The notes below the pieces were generated by a model that saw nothing but the letters and a program-made list of their open reading frames with translations, was not told the DNA's origin and searched no databases. A stretch of 7,009 nucleotides of DNA from Altererythrobacter sp. (GTDB lineage: Bacteria > Pseudomonadota > Alphaproteobacteria > Sphingomonadales > Sphingomonadaceae): contig WTKI01000231.1 in assembly GCA_011524425.1 (NCBI GenBank), forward strand, positions 1 to 7,009. Reading direction: 5' to 3'. Made by a program: the position numbers and the translations under genes. Each line of letters opens with the position of its first letter. The stretch's first letter is position 1. Shown here piece after piece: positions 1 through 5,272 of this stretch.

Positions 1-1
1 T

Positions 2-472
2 ATGCTCACAGCAGGACTAGACCGCGATGCAATGGCATGGGCAAGTCTGGTGAGTGCAGATAGCGAGGCTGGCGCGATGCTGATTCTGGCGCGGCCAGGG
101 CGCGTTGTAATGCAAGCCGATGCGATCGGCGGCTTTATGGATAATGACGGGAGCGCTGATAATCGGCGGTCAGCTTTCTTGCTCGCATCGCTTGCAGGGT
201 TAGGGCGGATCGGGAGAGACGATCTGCAAGAATTTGCCAGTGACCTAGATCTGGACCTGTCACGCGAAACCGCTTGGACACGCATGATCAGCAAGGCGAG
301 CGCAGTAGAAAATCAGGCGCTCGTTGCGATGCTTGCAGGCCTTGGCATGCAAGGCGAGGGGTGGGACAAGATGACCCCGCTACATCTCTACCACATTGTT
401 TCTGCACTCAACCGCGTGGGGCTTTCGGCAGAGGCACGAATGATCGCAGCGGAATCGGTTGCCAGAGGATAA
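2..472 (+). CDS. Hypothetical protein, C-terminal part (5' end outside window)
   Basis: The reading frame is open from the left edge to a TAA at 470-472 and gives about 156 visible residues. An ATG sits at base 2, but with no upstream sequence I cannot say it is the start, and I treat the gene as truncated by the window. I do not recognise the family. The visible protein is rich in Ala, Leu, Met and Gly and looks mostly alpha-helical, with repeated short helices such as LLASLAGLGRIG and LVAMLAGLGMQG. That spacing suggests a helical-repeat protein. No catalytic motif, signal peptide or membrane span is visible in this part. It ends 17 nt before the recombinase start, in the same direction, so it is probably in one operon with the recombinase and accA. 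Function unknown. Confidence 0.7.
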   Translation: MLTAGLDRDAMAWASLVSADSEAGAMLILARPGRVVMQADAIGGFMDNDGSADNRRSAFLLASLAGLGRIGRDDLQEFASDLDLDLSRETAWTRMISKASAVENQALVAMLAGLGMQGEGWDKMTPLHLYHIVSALNRVGLSAEARMIAAESVARG

Positions 473-489
473 GCGGCAGGCCTTTTGCC

Positions 490-1371
490 ATGTCTATCGC
501 GACACAAGCCTTTCTGGATATGTTAGCAGCCGAACGAGGCGCTTCAGCCAACACATTGGCTGCTTACCGGACTGACTTGGACGGCAGTGAAGAGGCGATT
601 GGTGATCTTGCCAAAGTATCGCGCGACGATGTCGCTAGGCTAGCGGCTTTATGGTCAGGGCTGGCGCCATCGACCGTTCAAAGAAAATCCAGCGCTTTGC
701 GGCAATTTTTCGGCTTCGCTTTAGAGGAACGCTGGCGTAGCGATGATCCATCGGGAGCTTTGCCCAAGCCAACGGCACGCCGGCCATTGCCGAAAATTCT
801 CTCTCACGAGGAAATTGCGCGACTTTTCTCAACAGCTGAAGCGGAAGCCGAAAGTGGCCGGTCAGCTCCTGTCCGAATGCTGGCTTTGCTGGAGATGCTG
901 TATGGATCAGGCTTGCGTGCGACAGAGCTCGTGTCTTTGCCTCTGGCTTCAGTGCCGCGTGACGCGCCATTTGTAACTGTGACAGGCAAAGGCGGGCAGG
1001 CGCGAATGGTGCCTGTCAGTGAGCGGGCTCGCGAGGCACTATCGCGCTGGATGAATCTACGAAAAAATACTGATTCTCAATACCTTTTTCCATCACGAGC
1101 CAAGCATTTAAGCCGTGTCCGACTGTTTCAGATGCTAAAGGAACTCGCCGTCAGAGCTGAAATCGAGCCAGCCCGGATCAGCCCTCATGTGCTGCGCCAT
1201 GCGTTTGCTACCCATTTACTGGAAGGCGGTGCCGATTTGCGTGTGCTGCAAACTTTGCTCGGCCATGCGGATATTGCGACCACACAAATCTACACGCATG
1301 TCGATGCGGCACGTTTGGTTGCGTTAGTGAATGCGCGTCATCCTCTTGCCGCGAGGCCAACATCCGACTAG
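490..1371 (+). CDS. xerD: Tyrosine site-specific recombinase, XerC/XerD type
   Basis: This 293-residue protein is close to the usual ~300 of Xer recombinases. Known family role: with a partner Xer protein and FtsK it resolves chromosome dimers at dif by strand exchange through a 3'-phosphotyrosine intermediate. An N-terminal SAM-like DNA-binding domain (about residues 5-88) precedes the catalytic domain (about 100-285). The full catalytic set is visible: Arg143 (GSGLRATEL), Lys167 (TGKGG), His233 and Arg236 (HVLRHAFATH), His259 (LLGHADI) and nucleophile Tyr268 (TQIYTHV). I chose ATG 490 because the N-terminus then matches family length; the open frame extends back to 274 only by overlapping the upstream gene. 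A weak purine-rich GGCAGG lies at 475-480. The stop is 10 nt before accA. XerD is preferred over XerC from its place beside accA in related bacteria as I remember it; the sequence alone does not settle the paralogue. Confidence 0.85.
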   Translation: MSIATQAFLDMLAAERGASANTLAAYRTDLDGSEEAIGDLAKVSRDDVARLAALWSGLAPSTVQRKSSALRQFFGFALEERWRSDDPSGALPKPTARRPLPKILSHEEIARLFSTAEAEAESGRSAPVRMLALLEMLYGSGLRATELVSLPLASVPRDAPFVTVTGKGGQARMVPVSERAREALSRWMNLRKNTDSQYLFPSRAKHLSRVRLFQMLKELAVRAEIEPARISPHVLRHAFATHLLEGGADLRVLQTLLGHADIATTQIYTHVDAARLVALVNARHPLAARPTSD

Positions 1372-1381
1372 CGCATTTCTC

Positions 1382-2326
1382 ATGATTTCTTATCTCGAAT
1401 TCGAGAAGCCGGTCGCGCAACTTCAAGAGCGTATTGCAGAGCTTCGGTCCGCTGCAGAAGGCGATGACGTAGATATTACGAAGGAACTCTTGCGGCTCGA
1501 GCGCAAGAGCGCTGACTTGCTTGCCAGCACATATGCTTCCTTGACCCCGTGGCAGAAGACGCAAGTGGCGCGCCATCCGCAACGCCCGCATTTTCGCGAT
1601 TTCGTTGAGCATGCGTTTGAGGATTTCGTTCCGCTGGGCGGCGATCGTTATTATGCAGACGACAACGCAATCATTGGCGGGTTCGCGCGTCTCAATGGTC
1701 GCAAGGTTGTGTTGATTGGGCATGAGAAAGGCCACGATACGGAATCGCGGCTGAAGCACAATTTCGGGATGGGTAAGCCGGAAGGCTATCGCAAAGCCAT
1801 TCGTTTGATGGATCTTGCGGGCCGATTTGGCTTGCCGGTTGTCACGCTTGTGGACACCTCCGGAGCCTTTCCGGGAGTGGAAGCAGAAGAGCGCGGTCAG
1901 GCAGAGGCCATTGCAAGATCAACCGAGGCATGTCTTGCCTTGCCGGTTCCGATGGTCGCAACCATTGTAGGCGAAGGCGGGTCAGGCGGCGCCGTAGCGC
2001 TTGCGAGTGCGGAGCGGGTCTTGATGTTGGAGCATGCGGTCTATTCTGTCATATCTCCGGAAGGCTGCGCTTCCATTTTGTGGCGCACCGCTGAAAAAGC
2101 ACCAGACGCAGCAGAAGCCATGCGCGTAACCGCCAAGCAGCTGAAACGTCTCGGCGTGATCGATCGCATTGTCACAGAGCCCGTAGGCGGAGCGCATCGC
2201 GATCCAGCCAAGACGGCACAGGCGCTTGCTGCTGTCATTGATGAGGAACTCAGCAAGCTCGACGGAATGCCAACCGATGAATTGCGTCGCCTTCGCGAGG
2301 AGCGGTTTCTGAAGATCGGCGCTTGA
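1382..2326 (+). CDS. accA: Acetyl-CoA carboxylase carboxyltransferase subunit alpha
   Basis: AccA with AccD forms the carboxyltransferase that moves the carboxyl group from carboxybiotin-BCCP to acetyl-CoA, making malonyl-CoA for fatty acid synthesis in the cytosol. The protein has 314 residues, against 319 in E. coli. Family landmarks in order: an N-terminal helical segment beginning MISYLEFEKP, ARHPQRP at 63-69, YADDNAIIGG at 91-100, GHEKGHDTESR at 113-123, NFGMGKPEGYRKA at 127-139, DTSGAFPGVEAEERGQ at 158-173, the glycine-rich GEGGSGGA at 197-204 (active-site oxyanion region) and SPEGCASILWR at 225-235. The start at 1382 is chosen because its first residues align with E. coli AccA; an in-frame ATG at 1331 would overlap the recombinase by about 40 nt. 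No good Shine-Dalgarno precedes it, so translation may be coupled to the recombinase gene. The subunit is intact. Confidence 0.97.
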   Translation: MISYLEFEKPVAQLQERIAELRSAAEGDDVDITKELLRLERKSADLLASTYASLTPWQKTQVARHPQRPHFRDFVEHAFEDFVPLGGDRYYADDNAIIGGFARLNGRKVVLIGHEKGHDTESRLKHNFGMGKPEGYRKAIRLMDLAGRFGLPVVTLVDTSGAFPGVEAEERGQAEAIARSTEACLALPVPMVATIVGEGGSGGAVALASAERVLMLEHAVYSVISPEGCASILWRTAEKAPDAAEAMRVTAKQLKRLGVIDRIVTEPVGGAHRDPAKTAQALAAVIDEELSKLDGMPTDELRRLREERFLKIGA

Positions 2327-2339
2327 TAGAGCGTTGATA

Positions 2340-2369
2340 TTGCAGGATTGGTTATTTCGCGTCTACAAT
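2340..2369 (+). promoter_or_regulatory. Candidate sigma-70 promoter for the M48 peptidase gene
   Basis: TTGCAG (2340-2345) and TACAAT (2364-2369) are separated by 18 nt, a reasonable match to -35 and -10 boxes. They lie in the gap between accA and the peptidase gene, predicting a start near 2376 and a leader of roughly 58 nt. The in-frame ATG at 2368 falls inside the -10 box, which argues against that ATG as a start codon. Judged by eye only. Confidence 0.45.
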
Positions 2370-2418
2370 GCTCGGCATCAGAACCGCGCAGCGTAGTGGG
2401 ACGCTGCCCATGACAGGC

Positions 2419-2427
2419 AGGAGAGGG
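2419..2427 (+). promoter_or_regulatory. Ribosome binding site that fixes the M48 start
   Basis: AGGAGAGGG is a strong Shine-Dalgarno sequence 6 nt before ATG 2434. The earlier in-frame ATGs at 2368 and 2410 have nothing comparable, and only the 2434 start places a lipoprotein signal at the N-terminus. Confidence 0.75.
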
Positions 2428-2433
2428 CTCACT

Positions 2434-3921
2434 ATGTTTCGCCGATCACGGATTTCCAACCGTTCACTCGCTTCACTCGCGGTTGCGCCACTTGCGCTTG
2501 CGCTGACAGGCTGCATGGGCGGAGAAGTGCCAAGCACTTCAACTCCGATTACGGACAATGAAGCGGCACAAGGCGCAGAGTACCATCCGCAATTGCTGGC
2601 TGAATTCGGCGGCGCGATGACCGGCCCGCAAGCAAGCTATGTTGAAAGTGTCGGCAAGAATATCGCGGTTCAATCTGGGTTGGGAAATGCGCAGGACAGT
2701 TTCACAGTCTCGCTGCTCAACAGCTCGGTCAATAATGCCTTCGCTATTCCCGGTGGATATATTTATACGACCCGGCAGCTGGTCGGCTTGATGAATAACG
2801 AGGCAGAGCTGGCCGGCGTGCTCGGGCACGAAGTCGCGCATGTGGCAGCACGGCATTCACAGCGCCGCCAACAGGCAGCGCAGCGCAATTCCATTCTCGG
2901 TGCTGCAGGCGCCATCTTGTCGGGAGTGCTCCTTGGCAACAGCGGAATTGGCGAGACTTTATCACGTGGTTTTCTGCAAGGTTCGCAGCTTCTGACCTTG
3001 CGGTTTTCACGTAGCCAGGAATTGCAAGCCGACGAGTTGGGTATCCAATATCTGGACACAGCAGGCTATGATCCGCGCGCGATGAGCACAGTGCTGGCTA
3101 GTCTTGCCGCGCAAAATAGCTTGGATGCGCAATTGCTCGGCCAAGGAAATGCTAGCGTTCCAGAATGGGCCTCAACTCATCCCGATCCAGCAAGTAGAGT
3201 CCAAACAGCTCTTTCAAAAGCTCAGCCGCTGGGAACTGGTGTGACGAATCGCGACACATTCCTGACCCGCATCGACGGTTTGCTCTATGGCGATGACCCG
3301 CAGCAGGGCGTGATTGAAGGCAACACCTTCATCCATCCAGAATTGCGGTTCGCCTTCAATGCTCCTCAAGGGTTTTACATGGTCAACGGAACCCGTGCGG
3401 TTTCTATCCAGGGCCAGTCGGGCAAAGCGCAACTGACCCTCGCACCCTATAGCGGAGACCTGGAGCGCTATGTTCGTGAGCAGTTTACCGCATTGGGCGG
3501 TGACGAGCAGCAGCTTACACCTAGCGAATTGCGGCGCACAACCGTTAACGGATTATCTGCCGCATACGGCACTGCCCGGGTTAACAACGGCAACAGCCAG
3601 GTTGATGTAGTTATCTTTGCTTATGAATTTTCGTCCGATCGTGCCTACCACTTTGCTACGATCAGCCCGGCGGGAAGCTCGGGCACGTTTACGTCGATGT
3701 TCAATTCCATGCGGCGAATCACTTCCACGGAAGCGGCGGGTGTCATCCCGCGTGAAATTGATGTGGTGACTGTCCGAAGTGGTGACACAGTATCAGGTCT
3801 GGCGCGCCGGATGGCGTATGATTCTGCTCAAGAAGCACGCTTTCGTGTGCTGAACGGTCTGGGTTCATCAGACCAATTGCGGGCAGGACAGAAGGTCAAA
3901 GTGGTTGTGCGATCTCGCTAG
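2434..3921 (+). CDS. M48 family zinc metallopeptidase lipoprotein with C-terminal LysM domain
   Basis: This 495-residue protein starts with a lipoprotein signal: basic MFRRSR, a hydrophobic stretch, and lipobox LTGC with Cys27 as the lipidated residue. Met at +2 gives no Asp retention signal, so outer-membrane anchoring facing the periplasm is likely. The M48 domain (about 45-265) holds HEVAH at 132-136 (zinc ligands His132 and His136, catalytic Glu133) and ELQAD at 196-200 (third ligand Glu196). THPDP at 248-252 has a His of the kind that acts as a regulatory switch in BepA. Residues about 295-430 form a beta-rich domain I cannot name firmly; its pattern recalls DcrB/PsbP-like folds. Residues about 443-493 are a LysM peptidoglycan-binding repeat (VRSGDTVSGLARRM, then LRAGQKVKVVV). 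By analogy to BepA and LoiP it probably degrades misfolded outer-membrane or envelope proteins; this is inference. It has its own candidate promoter and a terminator downstream. Confidence 0.92.
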   Translation: MFRRSRISNRSLASLAVAPLALALTGCMGGEVPSTSTPITDNEAAQGAEYHPQLLAEFGGAMTGPQASYVESVGKNIAVQSGLGNAQDSFTVSLLNSSVNNAFAIPGGYIYTTRQLVGLMNNEAELAGVLGHEVAHVAARHSQRRQQAAQRNSILGAAGAILSGVLLGNSGIGETLSRGFLQGSQLLTLRFSRSQELQADELGIQYLDTAGYDPRAMSTVLASLAAQNSLDAQLLGQGNASVPEWASTHPDPASRVQTALSKAQPLGTGVTNRDTFLTRIDGLLYGDDPQQGVIEGNTFIHPELRFAFNAPQGFYMVNGTRAVSIQGQSGKAQLTLAPYSGDLERYVREQFTALGGDEQQLTPSELRRTTVNGLSAAYGTARVNNGNSQVDVVIFAYEFSSDRAYHFATISPAGSSGTFTSMFNSMRRITSTEAAGVIPREIDVVTVRSGDTVSGLARRMAYDSAQEARFRVLNGLGSSDQLRAGQKVKVVVRSR

Positions 3922-3944
3922 CACTTAACTTTCCAGACTAGCAC

Positions 3945-3987
3945 AAACAAAAACGGCGGGCTCCCGAAGGAACCCGCCGTCTTTTTC
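3945..3987. terminator. Bidirectional intrinsic terminator between M48 gene and flp pilin
   Basis: A perfect 8-bp GC-rich stem pairs ACGGCGGG (3953-3960) with CCCGCCGT (3973-3980). Inside it, after one mismatch, is a further 3-bp stem closing a 4-nt loop. On the plus strand a T5 tract follows at 3982-3986, ending the peptidase transcript. On the minus strand the loop reads C(TTCG)G, an extra-stable tetraloop, and is followed by TTTT-G-TTT, so it can also end the pilin transcript. The two genes converge on it. Confidence 0.9.
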
Positions 3988-4007
3988 TCAAGCGTAACGC
4001 TCCTCTA

Positions 4008-4184
4008 TTAGAGGGTGTTAGCGTCACCCATTTCAGAAGAAACAGTTGAGAATGTTGTGCTCAGCTCTTCACCGAGGCTCTGCATTGCAGTGATAGCTGC
4101 AACAGCGATCAGAGCTGCGATAAGGCCGTATTCGATAGCAGTTGCACCCTGCTCATCAGCGTAAAACTTTTTGATGAAAGTCAT
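4008..4184 (-). CDS. Flp/Fap-type pilin subunit (first copy)
   Basis: This 58-residue prepilin belongs to the Flp family, the structural subunit of Tad type IVb pili used for adhesion and surface attachment. The short basic leader MTFIKKFYADEQG ends at Gly13. The processing site is G13|ATAIEYG with the conserved Glu18-Tyr19 (positions +5 and +6), followed by the hydrophobic helix LIAALIAVAAITAM, which acts as the membrane span before assembly and as the filament core. The C-terminal tail is short and polar. I chose ATG 4184: GGAG at 4196-4193 is 8 nt upstream. A TTG codon at 4190 is in frame but lies only 2 nt after that site. The assembly proteins (TadA, TadB, RcpA, prepilin peptidase) are not in the window. 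It lies downstream of a second pilin gene in the same direction. Confidence 0.92.
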   Translation of the reverse strand: MTFIKKFYADEQGATAIEYGLIAALIAVAAITAMQSLGEELSTTFSTVSSEMGDANTL

Positions 4185-4192
4185 TGTCAAGT

Positions 4193-4196
4193 CTCC
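4193..4196 (-). promoter_or_regulatory. Ribosome binding site deciding the first pilin start
   Basis: On the minus strand GGAG reads from 4196 to 4193, 8 nt before ATG 4184. The in-frame TTG at 4190 is too close to it to be used, so the protein begins MTFIKK. Confidence 0.7.
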
Positions 4197-4217
4197 AAGT
4201 TCAGTCTTCGGTACCCG

Positions 4218-4239
4218 TGTTCACCTGTGTTCCCACCTG
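4218..4239. repeat. Short tandem repeat in the leader of the first pilin gene
   Basis: TGTTCACCTG (4218-4227) is directly followed by TGTTCCCACCTG (4228-4239), the same unit with two extra C bases. The pair lies about 34-55 nt upstream of the first pilin start. The 8-mer TCACCTGT at 4221-4228 recurs at 4508-4515 in the leader of the second pilin, where on the minus strand it forms part of the ribosome binding site. It could be a regulator or RNA-binding site, or chance. Confidence 0.35.
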
Positions 4240-4273
4240 CGAACTTTTTGAGGTGTAAAGGATGAGCTGTTGA

Positions 4274-4303
4274 AAAATTGCTAAGCCGCAGCCTTTCAAT
4301 TTT
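4274..4303 (-). terminator. Weak hairpin after the second pilin gene, possible attenuator
   Basis: AAAATTG (4274-4280) pairs with CAATTTT (4297-4303), with a 3-bp AAG/CTT stem inside. In the minus direction it follows the stop of the second pilin by 5 nt and ends in T residues that are largely part of the stem. The outer stem is AT-rich, so full termination is doubtful. Partial read-through into the first pilin gene is possible. Confidence 0.35.
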
Positions 4304-4308
4304 CTTAA

Positions 4309-4503
4309 TCAGCCATTCTTTTCGTTCATCACCTCTTCCACTTTGCCTTCGACAGTGCCCCACAGACCGGTGTTTTCATTTGCAACAGCATCGAAAGCAC
4401 CGATCGACGCAATGACGATCAAGCTAGCGATCAGGCCGTATTCGATTGCAGTGGAACCGCTTTCGTCGCGGACAAACTGCTTCAGGGTATTGCTCAATTT
4501 CAT
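4309..4503 (-). CDS. Flp/Fap-type pilin subunit (second copy)
   Basis: This 64-residue prepilin is a paralogue of the pilin 124 nt downstream. The leader MKLSNTLKQFVRDESG ends at Gly16, and the processing site is G16|STAIEYG with Glu21-Tyr22. The hydrophobic helix LIASLIVIASIGAF follows, then a longer, acidic C-terminal tail with Trp48 and several Glu residues. The two copies match closely over the cleavage site and helix start (TAIEYGLIA in both) and diverge in leader and tail, so they are not a recent duplication. The start at 4503 has an AGGTGA ribosome binding site (4513-4508 on the minus strand). The role should be a Tad pilus major or minor pilin; which one cannot be told. It is divergent from the Nudix gene. 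Confidence 0.92.
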   Translation of the reverse strand: MKLSNTLKQFVRDESGSTAIEYGLIASLIVIASIGAFDAVANENTGLWGTVEGKVEEVMNEKNG

Positions 4504-4554
4504 GGAATCACCTGTCTAAACGTTCCTGATGAAATGCGTTTTCACCCGAGCGCG

Positions 4555-4569
4555 TTAAAAAAGTGTTGA
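4555..4569. promoter_or_regulatory. Candidate CtrA-like box between flp pilin and Nudix gene
   Basis: TTAA at 4555-4558, a 7-nt spacer and TTGA at 4566-4569 match the alphaproteobacterial CtrA full site TTAA-N7-TTAA with one mismatch. It lies 52-66 nt upstream of the second pilin start, a suitable place to activate it. In Caulobacter the pilin gene pilA is a known direct CtrA target. A single near-match in AT-rich sequence is weak evidence, and no clear -10 box was found. Confidence 0.35.
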
Positions 4570-4583
4570 GAGCAGCAACAAAG

Positions 4584-5006
4584 ATGGAAAAATTTCCGAC
4601 ACAGATGCGCGTGGTTGCTGGCGCTTTGCGCGCGGAATCCGGTCTTTGGCTTATGCACAAAAGACCAGATGATAAGCATCATGGCGGGCTCTGGGAGTTT
4701 CCAGGCGGGAAGGTTCAGCGCGGCGAAACCCTTGAAAAGGCTTTATTTCGTGAACTGCAAGAGGAGCTCGCGATTGAGATTGACCTTACCAGTCTCGATC
4801 ATGTTGGCTGTGCTCGTAGGGGTGCTGACGCGGCACAGCCGCCGATTGTCATTGACCTTTACACTGTTGATCGGTGGAGCGGGCTCCCCGATCCGCAAGA
4901 AGGCGGATGTGTAAATTGGTTCAGCCTTAACCAGATTCGCGGATTGGCTAAGCCGCCGCTGGATGAAGAATTGCTGGAACAACTGATGCAAAAACACGCG
5001 CGTTAG
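4584..5006 (+). CDS. mutT: MutT-type Nudix hydrolase (8-oxo-dGTP diphosphatase family)
   Basis: This 140-residue protein matches the size of MutT (about 130). MutT hydrolyses 8-oxo-dGTP to 8-oxo-dGMP and pyrophosphate, keeping oxidised guanine out of DNA. The family block GLWEFPGGK at 35-43 leads into the Nudix box: Gly42, Glu48, then Arg56-Glu57 and Glu60-Glu61, which supply the metal ligands. The box has one departure: the usual glycine two residues after the EE pair is Ala63 (EELAI instead of EEVGI). The start is uncertain: ATG 4584, a GTG at 4563 and ATG 4605 are in frame and none has a strong ribosome binding site. I took 4584 as the compromise, since 4605 (MRVVAGALR) gives the minimal domain. 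It is divergent from the pilins and ends 45 nt before a tRNA gene. Substrate specificity within the Nudix family is inferred from sequence style. Confidence 0.85.
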   Translation: MEKFPTQMRVVAGALRAESGLWLMHKRPDDKHHGGLWEFPGGKVQRGETLEKALFRELQEELAIEIDLTSLDHVGCARRGADAAQPPIVIDLYTVDRWSGLPDPQEGGCVNWFSLNQIRGLAKPPLDEELLEQLMQKHAR

Positions 5007-5009
5007 GTG

Positions 5010-5038
5010 TTGCCAAGCAGGCCGCGTGCTTCTAATAG
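5010..5038 (+). promoter_or_regulatory. Candidate promoter of tRNA-Arg
   Basis: TTGCCA (5010-5015) and TAATAG (5033-5038) are spaced by 17 nt. They predict transcription starting about 7 nt upstream of the mature tRNA 5' end at 5052. The GC-rich stretch just after the -10 box is typical of stable-RNA promoters under stringent control. Judged by eye. Confidence 0.6.
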
Positions 5039-5051
5039 CGCCGCTCTACGC

Positions 5052-5128
5052 GCGCCAGTAGCTCAGCTGGATAGAGTACCTGACTACGAATCAGGCGGCC
5101 GGAGGTTCGAATCCTTCCTGGCGCGCCA
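5052..5128 (+). tRNA. tRNA-Arg, anticodon ACG
   Basis: A complete 77-nt cloverleaf with encoded CCA. The acceptor stem is GCGCCAG (5052-5058) with CTGGCGC (5118-5124), all 7 bp paired, followed by discriminator G5125 and CCA 5126-5128. The D stem is GCTC/GAGT (5061-5064, 5074-5077). The anticodon stem is CCTGA/TCAGG (5079-5083, 5091-5095) with loop CTACGAA, giving anticodon ACG at 5086-5088. The variable loop has 5 nt. The T stem is GGAGG/CCTTC with loop TTCGAAT. A34 should be deaminated to inosine by TadA, letting this tRNA read CGU, CGC and CGA. It has its own promoter and a terminator starting 2 nt after the CCA. Confidence 0.97.
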
Positions 5129-5129
5129 T

Positions 5130-5164
5130 AAAAAGGGATTGGTCTTCTGGCCGGTCCCTTTTTT
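5130..5164 (+). terminator. Intrinsic terminator of tRNA-Arg
   Basis: AAAAAGGGA (5130-5138) pairs with TCCC and the T-run (5155-5163), with an inner GG/CC plus two G-T wobbles closing an 8-nt loop. A run of six T at 5159-5164 completes a standard rho-independent terminator. It insulates folE from tRNA transcription. Confidence 0.9.
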
Positions 5165-5211
5165 GTTGCGCAGATGTAATTCAGCGAACGAAATCAAGTT
5201 AATGGAACCTA

Positions 5212-5265
5212 ACAGCGGGTCCTTGGTTAATCACACAAGGGCAGCTTAACCTGTTCACCCGCTGT
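5212..5265 (+). ncRNA. Structured leader upstream of folE, candidate THF-II riboswitch (folE RNA motif)
   Basis: ACAGCGGGT (5212-5220) pairs perfectly over 9 bp with ACCCGCTGT (5257-5265). Inside, after a 4/5-nt internal loop, GGTTAA (5225-5230) pairs with TTAACC (5246-5251), closing a 15-nt loop. An alternative hairpin, 5219-5225 with 5236-5242 (7 bp, one wobble), is incompatible with both stems because it shares bases with each. The structure ends 48 nt before the folE start, in a 149-nt stretch without genes, after the tRNA terminator. Established knowledge: a second class of tetrahydrofolate riboswitch, first described as the folE RNA motif, lies upstream of folE in Alphaproteobacteria. 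Location and rod-like pairing fit it. I could not check the conserved nucleotides against the Rfam model, so the class is inference while the pairing is seen directly. Confidence 0.6.
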
Positions 5266-5272
5266 CAGATCC

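Noticed and set aside
274..489. Longer N-terminus for the recombinase, beginning at ATG 274
   Set aside because: It overlaps the upstream gene in another frame by about 200 nt, and the added residues (Cys-, Arg- and His-rich) do not resemble a Xer N-terminus. ATG 490 gives the normal length.
1331..1381. Upstream AccA start at 1331
   Set aside because: It overlaps the recombinase gene, and the extra 17 residues have no counterpart in E. coli AccA, while MISYLEFEKP at 1382 aligns with its N-terminus.
1208..1759. 183-codon minus-strand open frame opposite the recombinase and accA
   Set aside because: It lies antisense to two well-supported genes, has no recognisable motif and shows shadow-frame composition.
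2368..2433. Upstream starts for the M48 gene at 2368 and 2410
   Set aside because: They would bury the lipoprotein signal. 2368 sits in the candidate -10 box, and the strong ribosome binding site serves 2434.
4002..4014. Small hairpin CCTCT-ATT-AGAGG around the first pilin stop codon
   Set aside because: Five base pairs with a 3-nt loop and no T-run; the strong terminator just downstream explains transcript ending.
4185..4190. Minus-strand TTGACA just before the first pilin ATG, resembling a -35 box
   Set aside because: It touches the start codon and would have to drive transcription from inside the gene. No -10 box follows at 17 nt. It is best read as chance.
5007..5249. 80-codon plus-strand open frame across the tRNA region
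   Set aside because: It runs through the tRNA-Arg gene, its terminator and the folE leader. The translation is only a reading of those RNA elements.
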